NCBI GenBank assembly: GCA_003644825.1
Contig: QNDJ01000157.1
Location: 1-5,214 of the forward strand
DNA: 5,214 bases
Reading direction: 5' to 3'
Source: Candidatus Zhuqueibacterota bacterium
Lineage (GTDB): Bacteria > SM23-31 > B21-G16
Both the position numbers and the translations under genes were made by a program. The notes below the pieces were generated by a model. It was not told the origin of the DNA and did no database searches. It was given only the letters and a program-made list of their open reading frames with translations. Positions 1-5,214 of the stretch are shown one piece after another (the stretch's first letter is position 1; every line of letters starts with the position of its first letter).

Positions 1-1
1 A

Positions 2-625
2 CGTTTCAGCAATGTCGAAACTATAGATTCTATCCAGCAGGCTGCTTACTCATATCTATCCCAGATAATACTGCAGGGAGACCTCGATAAAACTGATAGA
101 GTCATCCAGTCCTATGGGCTTCCCTCAGATGAAGTTAAAGAAGTAGCAAAAGAAGTTATAACAAACCTCTTAAGGCAGGAAAGGTTCAAACTTGTTTATG
201 AAGTTATGATGAAATTTAAAATCAGCCCAGATGACCCTGATCTCAAAGACTCGGCTGAAAGAGCTATAGAAAAATGCATGCAAAGCGGATACTATGAAAC
301 AGCTGCAGACCTCGGGTTTATCTTTGAAATAAAAAATCAAAAAGTCAAATCAGCCGCTAAAATAGTATGGCAGGAATGCATGAAAAAAGAAGAGTTCAAA
401 AAAGCAAAAATCATTAAGAAAAAACACCGATTAACAAAAAAAGATACAAAAAAAACTGCCGAAGAAGTCTATAAAACCTGCCTCGATAGAAACAAACTTG
501 AAATAGCAAAAAATATAAGAAAAGAATATAATCTTAAACTCGATTTTTTCACCTGGCTCCTTGAACTGATAAAAAAAATACTTCTCTGGCTCGGTGGTGG
601 AAAAGAATCCACCCAAGAAGAATAA
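2..625 (+). CDS. C-terminal part of a protein with 34-residue helical repeats (5'-truncated)
   Basis: The reading frame is open from the left edge to TAA at 623-625, giving 207 residues; the true start lies outside the window. The internal ATGs at 206 and 209 fall inside a repeat, have no ribosome binding site, and are not the start. Residues 11-181 divide into five in-phase units starting at I11, V45, L81, V115 and T149, of 34, 36, 34, 34 and 33 residues. Every unit has Ala at position 5, an aliphatic or aromatic residue at 18, a hydrophobic one at 24 and Leu/Ile at 30. Units 3-5 share Cys at position 12 (C92, C126, C160). This predicts paired helices stacked as a solenoid. The spacing resembles TPR/PPR, but the TPR Ala/Pro signature does not fit. 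Residues 182-197 are rich in Trp, Leu and Ile with two Lys, followed by a Gly-Gly-Gly and an acidic end. I do not recognise the family. Solenoids usually bind proteins or RNA, but no function can be assigned here. A lipoprotein gene follows 30 bases later on the same strand. Confidence 0.85.
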   Translation, partial: RFSNVETIDSIQQAAYSYLSQIILQGDLDKTDRVIQSYGLPSDEVKEVAKEVITNLLRQERFKLVYEVMMKFKISPDDPDLKDSAERAIEKCMQSGYYETAADLGFIFEIKNQKVKSAAKIVWQECMKKEEFKKAKIIKKKHRLTKKDTKKTAEEVYKTCLDRNKLEIAKNIRKEYNLKLDFFTWLLELIKKILLWLGGGKESTQEE

Positions 626-642
626 AATAAACATATAATCCA

Positions 643-646
643 GGAG
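643..646 (+). promoter_or_regulatory. ribosome binding site of the lipoprotein gene
   Basis: GGAG within AGGAGA lies nine bases before the ATG at 656. It fixes the start that gives the complete signal peptide. Confidence 0.75.
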
Positions 647-655
647 AAATAAAAA

Positions 656-1105
656 ATGAGAAAATCTTTCCTTATCTACATTATACTGGTTCTTTTTTTA
701 AGTTGTAGCAGAACCAAAACCATAAAAATCTCAGAAAAGGACTGGCTGGAAACCCAGCTTAACATAGAGGCTCTTTACTTCAATTCTTTATCCTTTCCTT
801 ATAGTGTACGGATAAATAGTGTATTTATAAATGATTATAATAAGGTTGAATATGAACTGATGTATTCTGACAGGGATTTTAATTTAATTAAAAAAGAAAA
901 TCCAGAAGGAACAATCACAAGGGACATCGAAATCTTTAATAAATTTATTAATACTACTATCCAGAAATACGAAATATCATTTAAGGAAACTTTTGATTAC
1001 AGGAAAGATATAGTATGCAGGGTTCAGGTATGGGATAATATTAAGAAAACTCACAAAGATGTTGCTCTGCTTGAAAACGGAATATTCAAAATGTTGGACA
1101 AATAG
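656..1105 (+). CDS. probable small lipoprotein, function unknown
   Basis: This 149-residue protein starts at an ATG preceded by GGAG at 643-646, nine bases upstream. The N-terminus looks like a type II signal peptide: M-R-K, then a hydrophobic stretch (residues 5-15), then L15-S16-C17, which would be the lipidated cysteine. Phe14 at the -3 position departs from the usual Leu/Val/Ile, so the lipobox is imperfect. The mature part (about 132 residues) is polar, rich in Lys, Asn, Tyr and Ile, has one further Cys (in VCRVQVW near residue 121) and no other membrane segment. Its alternating hydrophobic pattern suggests mostly beta strand with some helix. It matches no family that I recognise. The 30-base gap from the upstream repeat-protein gene suggests co-transcription, so the two may work together at the envelope; that is inference. 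The alternative is a secreted or single-pass anchored protein. Confidence 0.8.
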   Translation: MRKSFLIYIILVLFLSCSRTKTIKISEKDWLETQLNIEALYFNSLSFPYSVRINSVFINDYNKVEYELMYSDRDFNLIKKENPEGTITRDIEIFNKFINTTIQKYEISFKETFDYRKDIVCRVQVWDNIKKTHKDVALLENGIFKMLDK

Positions 1106-1136
1106 AAGAATATTTCACCAGGTTTAAGATATTTTT
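1106..1136 (+). terminator. weak AU-rich hairpin after the lipoprotein gene, possible terminator
   Basis: In the plus-strand transcript, bases 1106-1115 can pair with 1127-1136, giving ten pairs of which two are G-U, around an 11-base loop. The stem is nearly all A-U, and the U run forms part of the stem rather than following it, so it would be a poor intrinsic terminator. It is listed because it lies directly after the stop codon, in the 47-base gap between two convergent genes where termination is expected. Confidence 0.2.
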
Positions 1137-1152
1137 CCTCAAGATATTCTAA

Positions 1153-1599
1153 CTAAATACAACTGCATAGTTCTTTCAGTAACGACTTCAAATTATTGAA
1201 TTTTTCGTATCCTTTCTTAAATACAATACATGTTCTGCATTCTTCAGTACAAATATCACTATTATTATTTTTAATTTTCCAGCACGGTTCATTACTACTG
1301 AAAAAAGCCGAGCATTTTTCTCTTACATCAACCGGGCAGGCTTTCAGTCTCCAGCAGGGTATCAAAGAGAGAATCCTGCGAATCCCTTCAAAGTTCAAAC
1401 CCTCGTTTTGAATCATCTTCCTTATAATACCAATTCGTTCTATATCTTTATGAGAATATATTCTTCTTCCTGTCTCAGTTCTATGCGGAATTAGTAATCC
1501 CTCTCTTTCATAAACTCTAAGAGCAGGGACTGATATTTTCAGTTTTTTAGCAGCAATTCCAATAGAATATATTGGCTCATTTACATCAAAATTGACCAT
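1153..1599 (-). CDS. MerR-family transcriptional regulator with Cys-rich (two Cys-Trp) C-terminal domain
   Basis: The protein has 148 residues. Residues 10-80 form a MerR-type winged helix-turn-helix: Y11-S-I-G-I-A-A, the recognition part with L27-R-V-Y-E-R (residues 27-32), the wing R40-T-E-T-G-R-R-I-Y-S, then D52-I-E-R and a helix ending in F70-E-G-I-R-R-I-L. This arrangement is closest to the HspR-like branch of MerR. Residues 81-130 carry C82-W83, C88, C96, C106-W107, C117, C121 and C124, a pattern I recall from 'two-CW' proteins, and probably bind a metal or an iron-sulfur cluster. Two more Cys (C145, C147) end the protein. MerR proteins act as dimers that untwist promoters with long spacers; the effector here is unknown but is likely redox or metal. 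The ATG at 1599 has AAGGTGA six bases upstream. The gene starts 43 bases after the gyrB stop on the same strand, so it probably shares that transcript. It faces the lipoprotein gene convergently. No MerR-type operator was found next to it. Confidence 0.88.
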   Translation of the reverse strand: MVNFDVNEPIYSIGIAAKKLKISVPALRVYEREGLLIPHRTETGRRIYSHKDIERIGIIRKMIQNEGLNFEGIRRILSLIPCWRLKACPVDVREKCSAFFSSNEPCWKIKNNNSDICTEECRTCIVFKKGYEKFNNLKSLLKELCSCI

Positions 1600-1642
1600 T
1601 TATTTTCACCTTTTTTCTGTAACTTTTTTTTATGAAAATGGC

Positions 1643-3870
<2,228 letters not shown>

Positions 3871-3889
3871 GAAGATTTAGTACTTACAG

Positions 3890-4999
3890 TTAATCCTTTA
3901 GTTTTATAGGCATAACAAGCATAAAATGTTCTTCTCCCTCCTTTTGCATCCTGGGAAGGATTATACATCCACTATCAGGTTCCTTAAGTTCAAGTAAGAC
4001 ATCTTCGGTTTCTATGCATTTTAGAGAGTCAAGCAGATATCCCGCATTGAATCCTATTGTCATACTTTCATCATCATAATCTACTGGAACTTTTTCTCTT
4101 CCTTCACCTCTGTCAACATCTTCGGAGACTATTTCCATTTCTCCTTTAGAGATATTCATTTTCACCTGGAGGGTCATTCTATTAGCAAAAACCTGAACAA
4201 TCCTCAATGATTGTATAAATTTCTCTCTATCTACAATCAGTTTTTTCTCGTTTTCGAGCGGGATAACACTTTCATAGTCTGGGAATTCACCCTGTAACAG
4301 GCTTGAATAAATACATTTATTGCCCAGATCAAAGACTACAAAACTTTCACCGACTGTAAACGTAATCTTCTCGGAATCAACATTTCTCATAAAAAGGTTC
4401 AATGCCTTCGGTGGAATTATAATATCCTTTGTAATCTCATCGCTCCTGAAAGTTTTATCAACGACCTTTGATAACCTATGACCATCTGTTGCAACGAGTC
4501 TTAATTCTTCTTTCTTAACTTGAAATAGTACACCCGTCAGAACGCCTTTTAATTCATCTCTCGATACAGCAAAAATTACCTTTTCAATCATTCTTTTTAT
4601 TTTTGAGCTATCGAGATTAAAAACCACTTTCTTTTTAATTTTTGGCACCTGAGGATATTCCTTATAATCCGCACCGAAAATTTTAAATTCACCTGAACTC
4701 GTTTTCAACTTCACCCTGAATTCCTCATCAGAAGAAATTTCAACGGGATAATCAGGTAGCTCTCTCATAGTTTCGATAAGTATTTTTCCAGGAACTGCTA
4801 CTGCTCCTTCCTCCTCAATCTCACATTCAATTGAAGATTGTAAACTAACCTCAAGATCTGTAGCTGTCAGGAATAACTTTCCACCTTTCGCCTCAAATAA
4901 TATACAACCAAGTATAGGATGAGTGGTTTTTGCTACAAGAACTCCTGATAAAATCAGCAACTCGTTCCTCAATTCTGAACAGGAAATTTTAAACTTCAT
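3890..4999 (-). CDS. dnaN: DNA polymerase III subunit beta (sliding clamp)
   Basis: The clamp forms a ring-shaped dimer around DNA and tethers DNA polymerase III and many repair proteins. The protein has 369 residues, the usual length, enough for three clamp folds (about 1-120, 125-245 and 250-369). Recognisable motifs are T26-H-P-I-L-G in domain I, the highly conserved L168-V-A-T-D-G-H-R-L-S of domain II, G237-E-F-P-D-Y followed by V-I-P at the domain II/III junction, N318-A-G-Y-L-L-D-S-L, and the C-terminal M363-P-I-K-L that lines the hydrophobic partner-binding pocket (M-P-M-R-L in E. coli). The ATG at 4999 has GGAGG four bases upstream. It is the first gene of the visible minus-strand cluster and is followed by the DciA gene after 19 bases. 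recF, often the next gene, is absent. Confidence 0.97.
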   Translation of the reverse strand: MKFKISCSELRNELLILSGVLVAKTTHPILGCILFEAKGGKLFLTATDLEVSLQSSIECEIEEEGAVAVPGKILIETMRELPDYPVEISSDEEFRVKLKTSSGEFKIFGADYKEYPQVPKIKKKVVFNLDSSKIKRMIEKVIFAVSRDELKGVLTGVLFQVKKEELRLVATDGHRLSKVVDKTFRSDEITKDIIIPPKALNLFMRNVDSEKITFTVGESFVVFDLGNKCIYSSLLQGEFPDYESVIPLENEKKLIVDREKFIQSLRIVQVFANRMTLQVKMNISKGEMEIVSEDVDRGEGREKVPVDYDDESMTIGFNAGYLLDSLKCIETEDVLLELKEPDSGCIILPRMQKEGEEHFMLVMPIKLKD

Positions 5000-5003
5000 A
5001 AAA

Positions 5004-5008
5004 CCTCC
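5004..5008 (-). promoter_or_regulatory. ribosome binding site of dnaN
   Basis: On the minus strand a full GGAGG lies four bases before the ATG. It is the strongest such site in the window. A second GGAG lies about 20 bases further upstream, at 5023-5026, too far to serve this start. Confidence 0.75.
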
Positions 5009-5030
5009 AGAACAAAAATTTCTCCTTTTT

Positions 5031-5059
5031 ATTATATTTAAGATAATAAAAATTTTACA
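5031..5059 (-). promoter_or_regulatory. possible promoter of the dnaN-dciA-gyrB-merR cluster
   Basis: On the minus strand a perfect TATAAT (5036-5031) lies 31 bases before the dnaN start. Seventeen bases further upstream is TGTAAA (5059-5054), matching the -35 consensus at only three of six bases. In DNA this AT-rich a TATAAT is common by chance, so the call rests mainly on position. Transcription would begin near 5024. Confidence 0.35.
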
Positions 5060-5075
5060 TTTTTACAAGTAAAAA
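5060..5075. repeat. 16-base palindrome upstream of dnaN
   Basis: TTTTTAC, a 2-base centre, then GTAAAAA form a perfect inverted repeat with 7-base arms. It sits just upstream of the proposed dnaN promoter and could be an operator or part of an origin region. As RNA it would make only a short, weak hairpin. Confidence 0.5.
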
Positions 5076-5105
5076 ATTTATTATTTCTAAATTAATTAGT
5101 ATAGA

Positions 5106-5118
5106 TTACTTAAAGTAA
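5106..5118. repeat. 13-base palindrome upstream of dnaN
   Basis: TTACTT, one central A, then AAGTAA form a perfect inverted repeat with 6-base arms. It shares the TTAC...GTAA core with the palindrome about 40 bases closer to dnaN, but with a wider centre. Confidence 0.45.
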
Positions 5119-5214
5119 AATATTAAGTGTTTCGTATTTACATTTACTGATAATATAATTTTAAAAATTGTTACCAATCTCCTTCTATTTTAACTTTTAT
5201 ATAAGAATTTATAC

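Larger units (their letters stand above)
5000..5214. other. AT-rich non-coding region before dnaN, possibly origin-related
   Basis: No gene is supported here. Beyond the dnaN ribosome binding site, possible promoter and two palindromes, the stretch is very A+T-rich and contains six TTAC and two GTAA tetramers between 5055 and 5174. Origins often lie beside dnaA or dnaN, and an AT-rich unwinding region would look like this. However, no sequence close to the DnaA box TTATCCACA is visible on either strand, and dnaA itself is not in the window. An origin role is therefore only a possibility. Confidence 0.3.

Noticed and set aside
206-211. ATG-ATG as the start of a 139-residue gene
   Set aside because: The frame is open to the window edge, and the 68 upstream codons contain one full repeat unit plus most of a second, in phase with the later ones, so these Met residues are internal.
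634-639. Perfect TATAAT before the lipoprotein gene
   Set aside because: There is no -35 element at a suitable distance, and transcription would start inside the ribosome binding site. It is more likely a chance match in AT-rich DNA.
1107-1150. Inverted repeat AGAATAT / ATATTCT between the convergent genes
   Set aside because: The 7-base arms are separated by 30 bases and contain only one G or C each, too weak for a terminator. The alternative local hairpin is listed at low confidence instead.
1600-1642. Terminator or MerR-type operator between gyrB and merR
   Set aside because: The gap has runs of A on the minus strand but no dyad or hairpin and no promoter with the long spacer typical of MerR targets.
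5154-5159. Plus-strand TATAAT pointing out of the right edge
   Set aside because: The sequence seventeen bases upstream (TTCGTA) is a poor -35, and no gene start follows in the window.
5171-5212. Possible last 13 codons of an upstream minus-strand gene (dnaA?) ending in TAA
   Set aside because: Thirteen codons in AT-rich DNA mean little, and the residues show no resemblance to a DnaA C-terminus. No gene is claimed.

Overview
The window is AT-rich bacterial chromosome with two convergent blocks. The longer block, on the minus strand, is a piece of the replication-origin neighbourhood. The organism is a bacterium that cannot be placed to phylum from this sequence. It has a bacterial sliding clamp, a GyrB without the long proteobacterial insertion, a DciA-type (not DnaC/DnaI) helicase-loader candidate, and a probable Gram-negative-style lipoprotein.

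Layout, left to right. Positions 2-625 (+) hold the C-terminal 207 residues of a protein cut by the left edge. It is built of five in-phase 34-residue alpha-helical repeats and ends in a Trp/Leu-rich amphipathic tail. Thirty bases later, 656-1105 (+) encodes a small, probably lipid-anchored protein of unknown function. A 47-base convergent gap follows. On the minus strand, in order of transcription from right to left, come dnaN (4999-3890), a DUF721/DciA gene (3870-3565), gyrB (3547-1643) and a MerR-type regulator with a cysteine-rich C-terminal domain (1599-1153). The gaps of 19, 17 and 43 bases, with no convincing terminator between genes, suggest one transcript. The last 215 bases (5000-5214) are very AT-rich and non-coding. 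They carry the dnaN ribosome binding site, a possible -10 element, two palindromes and a cluster of TTAC/GTAA half-sites.

The clamp, helicase-loader candidate and gyrase subunit are a classic functional group: polymerase processivity, helicase loading and supercoil removal ahead of the fork. What differs from the common dnaA-dnaN-recF-DUF721-gyrB-gyrA layout is that recF is absent between dnaN and the DUF721 gene, and gyrA does not follow gyrB. A MerR/two-Cys-Trp-type regulator sits where gyrA is often found.

I do not see a clearly new defence or mobile system. The most unusual items are the 34-residue solenoid protein, the Cys-rich MerR regulator in the replication cluster, and the palindromic AT-rich region before dnaN.
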